Shown one piece after another: positions 23,027-30,297 of a stretch of DNA of 30,996 nt; the stretch's first letter is position 1, and the number at the start of each line of letters is the position of its first letter. The notes below the pieces were generated by a model, which was not told where the DNA came from, ran no database searches, and saw nothing but the letters and a program-made list of their open reading frames with translations. Both the position numbers and the translations under genes were made by a program. Where the stretch lies: positions 1 through 30,996 of the forward strand of contig CAKRMZ010000015.1 in NCBI GenBank assembly GCA_934365155.1. Reading direction: 5' to 3'. Source of the stretch: an uncultured Eubacteriales bacterium. Lineage in GTDB: Bacteria > Bacillota > Clostridia > Oscillospirales > CAG-272.

Positions 23027-24289
23027 GTGAATCGACAAAATAAAATGCGCTTACAGGAAAAAAAGGCTGTCAGAGAAGCGAATTATCCTGGAAATTCCAA
23101 AGTCCCGTCAAACGGAGGGAAAGTCGGACAGAATCGAATGAAATCCCCGGCGCCTCATTCGCAATCCTCTGCTACGGATACTTTAATCCGTGTGCGCGGC
23201 GGAGTGGACCGTCCGTTCTTATTTCTGGTAATATGTCTTGTTTGCTTTGGCTCTGTTATGATTTTCAGTGCAAGTTTCGTTTATGCTCGCTCCAAATATG
23301 ATGACAGTCTCTATTTTATCCGCTCACAAATTTTATGGGTTCTTTTGGGTGTGGCCGCTATGCTGGTTGTCATGCAATTTGATTATCGGCTGATCAAAAA
23401 ATATATTGCACTCCCGGCATTCTGCGCATCCTATCTCCTGCTGGCCGCAGTTCCTATTATCGGAACCTCGGTGCGTGGTGCAAAACGGTGGATTACGATC
23501 GGGCCGATGACAATTCAGCCCTCTGAGGTCATGAAATTTGCTTTGATACTGATTTTAGCGCTGTATATTTCCAAATTCAAGGACCGTATGAAAACTTTCA
23601 AATACGGAATCTTTTTTCCGTTCTGTCTTTTGGGCTTGGTATGTGTAACTACGGCGATTGAAAAACACATGTCCGGTACGATCATCTTATTTGCAATCGG
23701 TGTCTGTGTTATTTTTATCGGCGGGGCCAACATTCGCTGGTTAATGGGACTGTTCGGCGTTGGTGCTGCCGGAGCGGGGTATATTATTCTGTTTACGAAT
23801 TATACCAAAGCGCGTGTGGACAGTTGGCTTCACCCGGAGCTTTATACCGATTCCGGAGCATGGCAGGTTTTGAACAGCCTTTATGCCATCGGATCCGGGG
23901 GCTTTTTGGGTGTCGGACTCGGAAACAGCCGTGAAAAATATTTATATTTGCCGGACCCGCAGAACGACTTTATTTATGCGATTGTATGCGAGGAGCTTGG
24001 ATTTATCGGTGCCATTACGGTAATTGTGTTATTTGCGCTTTTGGTTTGGCGTGGATTTGTGATTGCGATGAATGCTCCGGATACTTTTTCCTCTGTTGTT
24101 GCGTTCGGTATTATGGCACAGGTGGCGATTCAAACTATTCTTAACATTGCAGTTGTTACCGCAAGCATTCCCGCGACCGGTATATCATTACCGTTTTTCA
24201 GTTACGGCGGTTCATCCCTTTTCATGTTAATGATTGAAATGGGTGCAATGTTGGCGATTTCGCGTTACTCCTATCAGACAAGAACATAA
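23027..24289 (+). CDS. ftsW: FtsW/SpoVE-family peptidoglycan glycosyltransferase with basic N-terminal tail
   Basis: A 420-residue SEDS-family lipid II polymerase with about ten membrane helices. Marks are RGAKRWITIGPMTIQPSE (the SEDS signature with the catalytic-loop region), the extracellular DPQNDFIYAIVCEELGFIGA and the C-terminal PFFSYGGSSLFMLM. It works with the PASTA transpeptidase at the septum; in Bacillus the SpoVE paralogue makes spore cortex. The first 60 residues are hydrophilic and basic, longer than in most relatives, and contain N-S-K-V-P-S at 23-28. Start is GTG 23027, with GAGAGGATG upstream; no better ATG lies before the membrane domain except Met7. Directly follows mraY without murD. 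Confidence 0.93.
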   Translation: MNRQNKMRLQEKKAVREANYPGNSKVPSNGGKVGQNRMKSPAPHSQSSATDTLIRVRGGVDRPFLFLVICLVCFGSVMIFSASFVYARSKYDDSLYFIRSQILWVLLGVAAMLVVMQFDYRLIKKYIALPAFCASYLLLAAVPIIGTSVRGAKRWITIGPMTIQPSEVMKFALILILALYISKFKDRMKTFKYGIFFPFCLLGLVCVTTAIEKHMSGTIILFAIGVCVIFIGGANIRWLMGLFGVGAAGAGYIILFTNYTKARVDSWLHPELYTDSGAWQVLNSLYAIGSGGFLGVGLGNSREKYLYLPDPQNDFIYAIVCEELGFIGAITVIVLFALLVWRGFVIAMNAPDTFSSVVAFGIMAQVAIQTILNIAVVTASIPATGISLPFFSYGGSSLFMLMIEMGAMLAISRYSYQTRT

Positions 24290-24304
24290 GAGAGAAGTGA
24301 TTTT

Positions 24305-25414
24305 ATGAATATTGTGATTACGGGCGGAGGCACCGGCGGCCATGTAAATCCCGGATTGGCGGTTGCCAATACGATTCGGGAAAAAGATCCCGAGGCGCAA
24401 ATTTCTTTTGTAGGGACCTCGCGCGGAATTGAAAACAAATTGGTTCCCAAAGCCGGATATCCGTTATATCATGTAGAAATTACCGGTTTGCGCCGTAGCT
24501 TATCCCTGTCTAATATCAAGACGCTTTATTTGACAGTGACTTCGGTTTTTAAGGCGAAAAAGCTCTTGAAGCGGTTGGAGCCCGATGCGGTGTTTGCTAC
24601 GGGTGGATATGTGTGTTATCCGGTTGTAAAGGCCGCTCACCAAATGGGAATCCCTGTCTTTTTGCATGAATCCAATGCAATACCGGGCGTGGCAATCCGG
24701 ATGCTTGAGAAATATGCACAAACGGTGTTTGTTAATTTTGAAGAGAGCATAAAGCATTTAAAGGAACCGAACAAAGCAATTCGTGTGGGGAACCCGATGT
24801 TGGCGTCAGGGCTTTCCGTTACGGGGGAGACGGAACGCAAAAATCTTGGTGTCGGAAGTCAATACCAGCATTTTCTGCTGTCTTTCGGAGGCAGTATGGG
24901 GGCAGAGCAGGTGAACTTTGCTATACTGCGGCTTATGCGTGACTATACATCAAAGCATCCGGAGATCTTGCACATCCATGCAACCGGATCCATAGAGTAT
25001 GAAATTGCAAAGAAAAAATTTTATGATTACAATTTGGAGCAATACCCCAATTTACAGCTATTAGAATATATTTATGATATGCCGCAGAAGATGGCGGCTG
25101 CCGATTTGGTGATATGCCGTGCGGGATCGATGACTTTATCGGAGTTGGCGATTTTATCAAAGCCATGTATTTTAATTCCTTCTCCGAACGTTACGAATAA
25201 TCATCAGTTTAAAAATGCAGATGTTTTGCGTTGTGCCGGGGCTGCGATATTAATTGAAGAGAAAGAACTGGCGGACGGAAGCTTGACAGCAAAGGTCCAA
25301 GAGATTCTTGACAACCCGCGACAACTACGCAAAATGGCAAATGAAATTCAGAAATTTGCAATTACGGATGCCAATGAGCAAATCTATCAAAATATAGTAA
25401 AAGCGATTCACTAA
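24305..25414 (+). CDS. murG: UDP-GlcNAc:lipid I N-acetylglucosaminyltransferase MurG
   Basis: This 369-residue GT28 enzyme adds GlcNAc to lipid I, making lipid II on the inner membrane face. It shows ITGGGTGGHVNPGLAVA (glycine-rich loop 1), FVGTSRGIENKLVPKAGY, FATGGYVCYPVVKAA, LHESNAIPGVA, LLSFGGSMGAEQVN (glycine-rich loop 2), and CRAGSMTLSELAILSKPCIL with P-S-P-N-V-T-N-N-H-Q-F-K-N-A for UDP-GlcNAc. All blocks are intact. It lies 15 bp after ftsW and 36 bp before ftsQ. Confidence 0.97.
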   Translation: MNIVITGGGTGGHVNPGLAVANTIREKDPEAQISFVGTSRGIENKLVPKAGYPLYHVEITGLRRSLSLSNIKTLYLTVTSVFKAKKLLKRLEPDAVFATGGYVCYPVVKAAHQMGIPVFLHESNAIPGVAIRMLEKYAQTVFVNFEESIKHLKEPNKAIRVGNPMLASGLSVTGETERKNLGVGSQYQHFLLSFGGSMGAEQVNFAILRLMRDYTSKHPEILHIHATGSIEYEIAKKKFYDYNLEQYPNLQLLEYIYDMPQKMAAADLVICRAGSMTLSELAILSKPCILIPSPNVTNNHQFKNADVLRCAGAAILIEEKELADGSLTAKVQEILDNPRQLRKMANEIQKFAITDANEQIYQNIVKAIH

Positions 25415-25450
25415 GCAATACACTAAACGAAAGGAAGGTGCGTGTTGTAT

Positions 25451-26677
25451 ATGGCCAAAAAACGTTCATCAGCACAGGATAAAAGAATACATGACTCTGC
25501 AATGCGGCGAAATTTATCAAACGCACCCTCTCCTTCTAAAGTTCCGACAGGTCATGTTAACCGAGAGTCGAACAAGCCTATAAATCGGACAAGCCCGAAC
25601 AATATCAATCGCTTGCCTGCTAAAAAGAATGTGCAGCCGCCGCCGATGCCCGGCAGGGGACGTACACCGCAGTCGAGCAGAAATATGCAAACCGATCAAA
25701 GGGCGCAAACCACCGCGTATCAAAAAACGGGAAAGCAACCCTTTGATAAAAAGAATATTCCGCCGAAAAACAGCGTGCAGAATCCATATGCAGATAAGTA
25801 TGAACACGCTAAGACTTCGACGAAAAATGCAAAAAAGATCAAAAAGAAAAAACAGCCAAAAGTGCATAAGCCCCGCATAGCCAAAAAGCCTCGCTATACA
25901 CCGGAGCAGATCCAAAAGCGGAGAATGAAGCGGAGAAAAATTCTTCGTGTTTCTTCATTGCTTGTGTTAGCCGTCGGAACCCTATCGGCTTTGATTTTCG
26001 GCTTTATTTATTTTTTCCGCATAGAGACTGTTACGGTCGTCGGTTCTAAGCGTTATTCCGACGAAGAAATTGTTGAAGCCTCCGGGATTAAAAAAGGCTC
26101 CAATATTTTCTTTGATTTGGATTCGGAGTCGGTTGCACGCAAAATTGTCGAAAAACAACCGTATATTTCCTCGGTGAATATTCGTCGAAAGATTCCGCAG
26201 GGCGTGGAGATTCAGGTGCGGGAAAGCGATGCCGCTTATTATATGGAAATTTGTCGGGAATATTTTATTCTGTCGGATAATTTGCAGGTTTTGGAACGGA
26301 TGGAAGTATCAAACGAAGCACAAATTCGCTTATACGGACTGAAAAAGATCAGCTGTAAAAAAGTAGACAGTGCGTTTGTAGGACAACCTATCAGCTTTTT
26401 AGACAGCAGCTATCGGGATTATTTTTTAGATGTGCTGCAGGTTTTAAAGCAAAGCGAAATGTACGGCAAAATCACTTCCATCACGGCTACCAGTAAATTT
26501 CAGATGAAAATTATGTATGACGATCGGTTCGAAATATCTTTGGGAGATTCGTCGGATTTGAATATTAAGCTGCTCTTTTCTTCAGAAATTATAAAAACGT
26601 TTAATGAAGAGCAAAAGGGCAGTTTGGATGTGAGAGATCCTTCCAAAGGATATGTGGAAATTCAAAATGTCGTATGA
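25451..26677 (+). CDS. ftsQ: Cell division protein FtsQ/DivIB with long basic N-terminal tail
   Basis: A 408-residue bitopic protein. Residues 1 to about 160 are a very basic, Asn/Pro/Ser/Lys-rich cytoplasmic tail ending in poly-basic runs. About 163-190 is one membrane helix (VSSLLVLAVGTLSALIFGF). Then a POTRA domain begins FFRIETVTVVGSKRYSDEEI and includes P-Y-I-S-S-V-N-I-R-R-K-I-P, followed by the beta domain. It bridges FtsL and the septal synthase. Bacillus DivIB totals about 263 residues, so the tail is unusually large. It contains S-K-V-P-T-G at 29-34, matching words in FtsL and FtsW here. ATG 25451 is preferred (homologous M-A-K-K-x start); GTG 25442 and TTG 25445 are in frame and nearer the AAGGAAGG (25431-25438), so the start is not certain. 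Confidence 0.87.
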   Translation: MAKKRSSAQDKRIHDSAMRRNLSNAPSPSKVPTGHVNRESNKPINRTSPNNINRLPAKKNVQPPPMPGRGRTPQSSRNMQTDQRAQTTAYQKTGKQPFDKKNIPPKNSVQNPYADKYEHAKTSTKNAKKIKKKKQPKVHKPRIAKKPRYTPEQIQKRRMKRRKILRVSSLLVLAVGTLSALIFGFIYFFRIETVTVVGSKRYSDEEIVEASGIKKGSNIFFDLDSESVARKIVEKQPYISSVNIRRKIPQGVEIQVRESDAAYYMEICREYFILSDNLQVLERMEVSNEAQIRLYGLKKISCKKVDSAFVGQPISFLDSSYRDYFLDVLQVLKQSEMYGKITSITATSKFQMKIMYDDRFEISLGDSSDLNIKLLFSSEIIKTFNEEQKGSLDVRDPSKGYVEIQNVV

Positions 26678-26768
26678 ATTTTAGGGAACGTGTGTGATTT
26701 TTTTGGCTTTTAATCACAAAAACAAAGTGGGAAAATGAAAAAAAATTAAGATTTTTTTAAAAAATGTA

Positions 26769-26797
26769 TTGCAAAAAGCCGAAAAACGAGGTATTAT
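26769..26797 (+). promoter_or_regulatory. Sigma-A-type promoter of ftsZ
   Basis: A -35 TTGCAA (26769-26774), a 17-bp spacer and a -10 TATTAT (26792-26797) leave an AT-rich leader of about 125 nt before ftsZ. The leader carries two exact copies of a 16-bp AT-rich word. Confidence 0.7.
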
Positions 26798-26827
26798 TAT
26801 ACTATAAAACCAAGGCAGGAATTTACA

Positions 26828-26895
26828 TTAATTATTAAAAAAATAGCTCATAATTTTACAAATCAAGAACGGAACAATTTTAATTATTAAAAAAA
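26828..26895 (+). repeat. 16-bp direct repeat in the ftsZ leader
   Basis: TTAATTATTAAAAAAA occurs at 26828-26843 and again at 26880-26895, 52 bp apart (about five helical turns). AT-rich, so chance or an operator are both possible. Confidence 0.7.
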
Positions 26896-26929
26896 ACGAA
26901 TTTGTTTTTAGAATACGGAGGATATTTCA

Positions 26930-28015
26930 ATGCCATTCGAACTGGAGAAAAACTTTGAGAGCGGAGTTAATATCAAAGTAATCGGCGTCGGCGGGGGCGG
27001 AAATAATGCGGTAAATCGTATGATTGCCACAAACGTCAAAGGGGTCGATTTTATTGTCGTAAATACGGACAAGCAGGCTTTGATGCAATCGACTGCTGCC
27101 AACAAAATTGCGATCGGTGAGAGAACCACGCACGGGAAAGGCGCAGGATCCATTCCGGAAGTCGGAACCGCGGCTGCCGAAGAAAGTATTGATGATATTA
27201 AAGCAGTCCTGAATGGCGCTGAGATGGTGTTCATCACTAGCGGTATGGGCGGCGGAACCGGTACCGGTGCAGCACCGGTTGTCGCAAAGGTTGCTCGCGA
27301 TATGGGTATCTTAACGATCGGCATTGTTACAAAACCTTTTGATTTTGAAGGAAAAATGAGAATGCAGCGCGCAGAGGCCGGTATTGCAAAACTGGCAGAG
27401 AATGTAGATTCTTTGGTCATTATTCCGAATGAACGTTTAAAACAGGTTTCCGATACTCGCATTACGCTTTTGAATGCCTTCGGAATTGCTGATGATGTTC
27501 TGCGTCGTGGTGTACAAAGCATTTCGGAACTGATCAACATTCCGGGCCTTGTCAACTTGGATTTTGCTGACGTAACTTCTGTTATGAAAAATGCAGGTTT
27601 GGCTCATATGGGGGTCGGTGCCGCACAGGGAAAAGACAAAGCGGAAAAAGCTGCCAAAGCGGCAATCTCCAGTCCGTTGCTTGAAACATCGATTAACGGA
27701 GCAAAAGGTATTATTGTTAATATTACGGCTTCTCCGGATATTGGTTTGGAAGAGGTCGATATTGCTTCTACAATGATTGCCAATGAAGCACATTCGGATG
27801 CAACGATTATTTGGGGCGCTACTTTGGATAACAGCTTGGAAGATGAAATGCGTGTTACTGTGGTAGCAACCGGTTTTTCAAAGGGTGAGCAACAAGCCAA
27901 AGAAAAGGAAAAAGAAGAGGTTGCGGCAGCTCCGGAAGTAAAACAAGAAGATACGGATAAGTTTGTTGAGGATCTCCTTTCTCAGTTTAAACATACTTCT
28001 CAGACTTCTCTTTAA
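26930..28015 (+). CDS. ftsZ: Cell division GTPase FtsZ, atypical C-terminus
   Basis: This 361-residue tubulin homologue forms the Z ring. GVGGGGNNAVNRM (19-31) and FITSGMGGGTGTG (101-113) bind GTP. IVTKPFDFEG is conserved, and the T7 synergy loop N-L-D-F-A-D-V (209-215) has Asp211 and Asp214. The polymerising core ends near VTVVATGF (309-316). The remaining 45 residues are a charged Lys/Glu linker ending K-F-V-E-D-L-L-S-Q-F-K-H-T-S. The canonical C-terminal peptide (Asp-Ile-Pro-x-Phe-Leu type), which binds FtsA and SepF, is not recognisable. CGGAGG (26915-26920) precedes the ATG by about nine bases. It has its own promoter and a strong terminator, separate from ftsQ. Confidence 0.97.
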   Translation: MPFELEKNFESGVNIKVIGVGGGGNNAVNRMIATNVKGVDFIVVNTDKQALMQSTAANKIAIGERTTHGKGAGSIPEVGTAAAEESIDDIKAVLNGAEMVFITSGMGGGTGTGAAPVVAKVARDMGILTIGIVTKPFDFEGKMRMQRAEAGIAKLAENVDSLVIIPNERLKQVSDTRITLLNAFGIADDVLRRGVQSISELINIPGLVNLDFADVTSVMKNAGLAHMGVGAAQGKDKAEKAAKAAISSPLLETSINGAKGIIVNITASPDIGLEEVDIASTMIANEAHSDATIIWGATLDNSLEDEMRVTVVATGFSKGEQQAKEKEKEEVAAAPEVKQEDTDKFVEDLLSQFKHTSQTSL

Positions 28016-28036
28016 TATTTCTGATTATAAAAAATC

Positions 28037-28077
28037 AAAAGCCTGTCTTCAAATGTTTAGAAGACAGGCTTTTTTTA
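28037..28077 (+). terminator. Intrinsic terminator of ftsZ
   Basis: AAAAGCCTGTCTTC (28037-28050) pairs with GAAGACAGGCTTTT (28060-28073) around a 9-nt loop and is followed by further T residues. It closes the dcw region. Confidence 0.92.
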
Positions 28078-28149
28078 TGTGTTTGCCAATTACAGAGATA
28101 GTGTCAAATTTTGTTTTCGGAATTTGCAATATTTTGTAGAGATTAAGGC

Positions 28150-28178
28150 TTGTTGTTCCGTATTGGTTATGCTACAAT
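28150..28178 (+). promoter_or_regulatory. Probable promoter of the polysaccharide deacetylase gene
   Basis: A -35 TTGTTG (28150-28155), a 17-bp spacer and a -10 TACAAT (28173-28178). Two copies of ATATTATAT (28179-28187, 28192-28200) lie right at the expected start. Confidence 0.55.
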
Positions 28179-28326
28179 ATATTATATGAAAATATTATAT
28201 TAAATTTTGCCGAATCAGGCCGATCGAATGGAACCTTTTTGTAGGAACGACGTCTGTTTTATGTAAGTTGATGTGGGTTTGATATCATCGCGATAAGAAT
28301 GAATGAAGCGCAGAGGTTTTTGCAAT

Positions 28327-29253
28327 ATGGCACGGAGAAAAAATAATACAACGCAGAATATAATAGCGGTATTGATTTTACTGTTTTTTTGTATTTTAAT
28401 CGGTACGGTTGTGGTGTTTACTTTGAAGAGAATCGGGAATATTCAAGCCCCGGTCACATCGGATGTTGGCACGAGTGGAGATACACAAAACTTGCAAACG
28501 GTAAGCCCTGAGACTAAAAATACAGAAGATACAAAAGATACAAAAGATACTAAAGATACTAAAGTGACAAAGGATACCGGGACCGATACCAAAACGCCCC
28601 CGGTTACCGAAGCGGATCCGTATGAAGGGAAAAAGATCGTAGCTTTCACTTTTGATGACGGTCCGGATACCTATGGAAAATTAACGGATCAGATTGTAAA
28701 TAAAATGAAAGAAGTAAACGGAAGGTGTACATTTTTTGTTTTGGGATCTCGGATTGCTTCCGTCAATACGCCGGCTTTAAAACGCGCCGTGGAGGCCGGT
28801 TGTGAGATCGGCAATCATTCAACCAGTCATGCACAATTTAAGAATTTATCACTGGATGAACAGCGGAAAGAAATTATCGATACCAATGAAAAAGTAAAAG
28901 AAGCAGTCGGAGTATATCCGAAACTGTTTCGTCCGCCTTACGGTAATTTTCAGAGAGATACCGCGGCAGAAGTTTTGGCCGGTTTGAATATGAAGGTCGT
29001 TCTTTGGTCGGTAGATCCGGAGGATTGGAAATATCGGGATGCAGAAACGGTTCGTGACAATATCCTAAAAGATGCGAAAAACGGTTCTATTATATTGCTC
29101 CACAATATTTACGACACTACCGCAGACGGCTTTTGCATGGCGGTGGATGAACTGAAAAAGCAGGGTTATGAATTTGTAACGGTCAGTGAGCTGTTGGGAA
29201 ATGTGACTTCAGATGTATCGGTTTTCCATTATGCTCGCAACTATTCACGCTAA
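28327..29253 (+). CDS. Membrane-anchored NodB-type polysaccharide deacetylase
   Basis: This 308-residue protein has one N-terminal membrane anchor (about 11-33) and a linker (about 40-100) rich in Thr, Asp and Lys with Asp-Thr-Lys repeats. The NodB domain has FTFDDGPDT (motif 1, Asp110-Asp111), GNHSTSHAQF (motif 2, zinc ligands His164 and His168), RPPYGNF (motif 3), VDPEDW (motif 4) and LLHNIY (motif 5, His259). It probably removes acetyl groups from cell-wall glycan (GlcNAc or MurNAc) outside the membrane; whether it is a lysozyme-resistance PgdA-like or a PdaA-like cortex enzyme cannot be told. ATG 28327 has AGAGG (28312-28316) upstream; ATG 28303 has no RBS. The position after ftsZ suggests a wall-maturation role, but it is a separate transcript. 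Confidence 0.9.
   Translation: MARRKNNTTQNIIAVLILLFFCILIGTVVVFTLKRIGNIQAPVTSDVGTSGDTQNLQTVSPETKNTEDTKDTKDTKDTKVTKDTGTDTKTPPVTEADPYEGKKIVAFTFDDGPDTYGKLTDQIVNKMKEVNGRCTFFVLGSRIASVNTPALKRAVEAGCEIGNHSTSHAQFKNLSLDEQRKEIIDTNEKVKEAVGVYPKLFRPPYGNFQRDTAAEVLAGLNMKVVLWSVDPEDWKYRDAETVRDNILKDAKNGSIILLHNIYDTTADGFCMAVDELKKQGYEFVTVSELLGNVTSDVSVFHYARNYSR
28528..28572 (+). repeat. 9-bp tandem repeat coding Asp-Thr-Lys in the deacetylase linker
   Basis: Five consecutive 9-bp units, GATACAAAA twice, GATACTAAA twice and a diverged GTGACAAAG, encode D-T-K repeats in the linker between membrane anchor and NodB domain. Such in-frame repeats can change copy number by slippage. Confidence 0.85.
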
Positions 29254-29270
29254 TAAAATATGAATATTTT

Positions 29271-29309
29271 AAAAAGCAAAAACGTTTTACAAGCGCTTTT
29301 GCTTTTTTA
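29271..29309 (+). terminator. Intrinsic terminator of the deacetylase gene
   Basis: AAAAAGCAAAA (29271-29281) pairs with TTTTGCTTTTT (29297-29307), followed by T and AT-rich sequence. The left A-run also allows use on the opposite strand. Confidence 0.75.
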
Positions 29310-29326
29310 TTGTTTTTCGGCATAAT

Positions 29327-29366
29327 TTTACATTGATTTTACCGAGTTTCCCTTTTTGATTTTACA
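29327..29366 (+). promoter_or_regulatory. Pho-box-like direct repeats upstream of pstS
   Basis: TTTACA (29327-29332) and TTTACC (29338-29343) are spaced 11 bp apart. A weaker TTTCCC is at 29347-29352 and another TTTACA at 29361-29366. PhoP/PhoB regulators bind pairs of T-T-x-A-C-A-like hexamers at 11-bp period. A -10 may lie at TATGAA (29385-29390). Inferred from the repeats and the pstS context. Confidence 0.45.
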
Positions 29367-29416
29367 GTATTGTTTTATATTGATTATGAAATAATAAAAA
29401 AGGAGAAAATAAGAAG

Positions 29417-30232
29417 ATGAAAAGAATTAAAATGACAATTTGGATGTTAGTAGTATGTATTGCTGTTTCTGCAATGGCCTTTACCGGTTGTGCGAGCAGC
29501 GAAAAGAGTGTTTCAACAGACGGCTCTACGTCGATGGAAAAGGTAATCGGCGCATTGGGCGAAGCTTTTATGGAGAAAAATGCGGGCGTGCAATTCACTT
29601 ATAATCCGACAGGCTCCGGAAGCGGAATTGCAGCAGTGCTGGAGGGACGTTGCGATATCGGACTTTCTTCCCGTAATTTGACTACCGAAGAAAAGGACAA
29701 GGGACTGCAGGAGACGACTTTGGCGCTTGACGGAATTGCCGTGATTGTTCATCCCAGCAATCCGATATCAGATTTAAGCCTTGAGACGATTGCAGATATC
29801 TATACCGGAAAAATCAAAAATTGGAAAGAAGTCGGCGGTGAGGATGCAGAGATCGTTTTGGTCGGACGTGAGGCCGGCAGCGGAACGCGAGATGGTTTTG
29901 AATCCATTACTGATACCAAGAACAAATGCGAATACCGCCAGGAATTAACATCAACCGGTGATGTAATCACCACTGTATCACAGAATTCCAATGCGATTGG
30001 TTATGCGTCTTTGGCATCTGTCAAGGATACTGTAAAAGCAATTTCGGTCAACGGAGTTGTTCCGACTGAGGAAAATGTGAAAAACGGCAGTTATGCAGTT
30101 CAGCGTTCCTTTGTCCTTGTTACCAAAAAAGATCAGCCGCTTTCTGACACAGCGAAGAGTTTCTTCGATTATGTCACATCCTCTGAAGTTTCAAAAATCA
30201 TTTCGGATCAAGGCGCTGTGCCGATTCATTAA
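29417..30232 (+). CDS. pstS: Phosphate ABC transporter substrate-binding lipoprotein PstS
   Basis: This 271-residue lipoprotein has signal residues 1-24 with lipobox A-F-T-G-C (lipidated Cys25). The mature domain has phosphate-binding segments TDGSTSMEKVIG, TGSGSGIAAVLEGRCDIGLSSRN and VLVGREAGSGTRDGF, the classic PstS layout. It captures phosphate outside the cell and delivers it to the PstCAB permease. RBS AAAGGAG lies shortly before the ATG. pstC follows 65 bp later. Pho-box-like repeats upstream suggest induction by phosphate starvation. Confidence 0.95.
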   Translation: MKRIKMTIWMLVVCIAVSAMAFTGCASSEKSVSTDGSTSMEKVIGALGEAFMEKNAGVQFTYNPTGSGSGIAAVLEGRCDIGLSSRNLTTEEKDKGLQETTLALDGIAVIVHPSNPISDLSLETIADIYTGKIKNWKEVGGEDAEIVLVGREAGSGTRDGFESITDTKNKCEYRQELTSTGDVITTVSQNSNAIGYASLASVKDTVKAISVNGVVPTEENVKNGSYAVQRSFVLVTKKDQPLSDTAKSFFDYVTSSEVSKIISDQGAVPIH

Positions 30233-30297
30233 AAAATACAGTTCGACGTAGCGGTATCGTGGATGAAACGTTGTATGGATTGATGGGATGAATGTCA

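Larger units (their letters stand above)
28016..28326. other. Intergenic region ftsZ/deacetylase
   Basis: About 310 bp holding the ftsZ terminator, the probable deacetylase promoter and a leader of about 140 nt. I see no confident riboswitch or coding sequence in the leader. Confidence 0.6.

Noticed and set aside
26690..26720. GTGATT/AATCAC hairpin after ftsQ as a terminator
   Set aside because: The stem is short and the following sequence is A-rich on the plus strand, not a U-tract.
26908..27555. 215-codon open frame antisense to ftsZ
   Set aside because: Low-complexity serine/isoleucine/proline-rich translation opposite the most conserved part of ftsZ; no start signals.
28179..28200. Two ATATTATAT copies at the deacetylase start site as an operator
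   Set aside because: AT-rich and short; likely chance in a promoter region, so noted under the promoter only.
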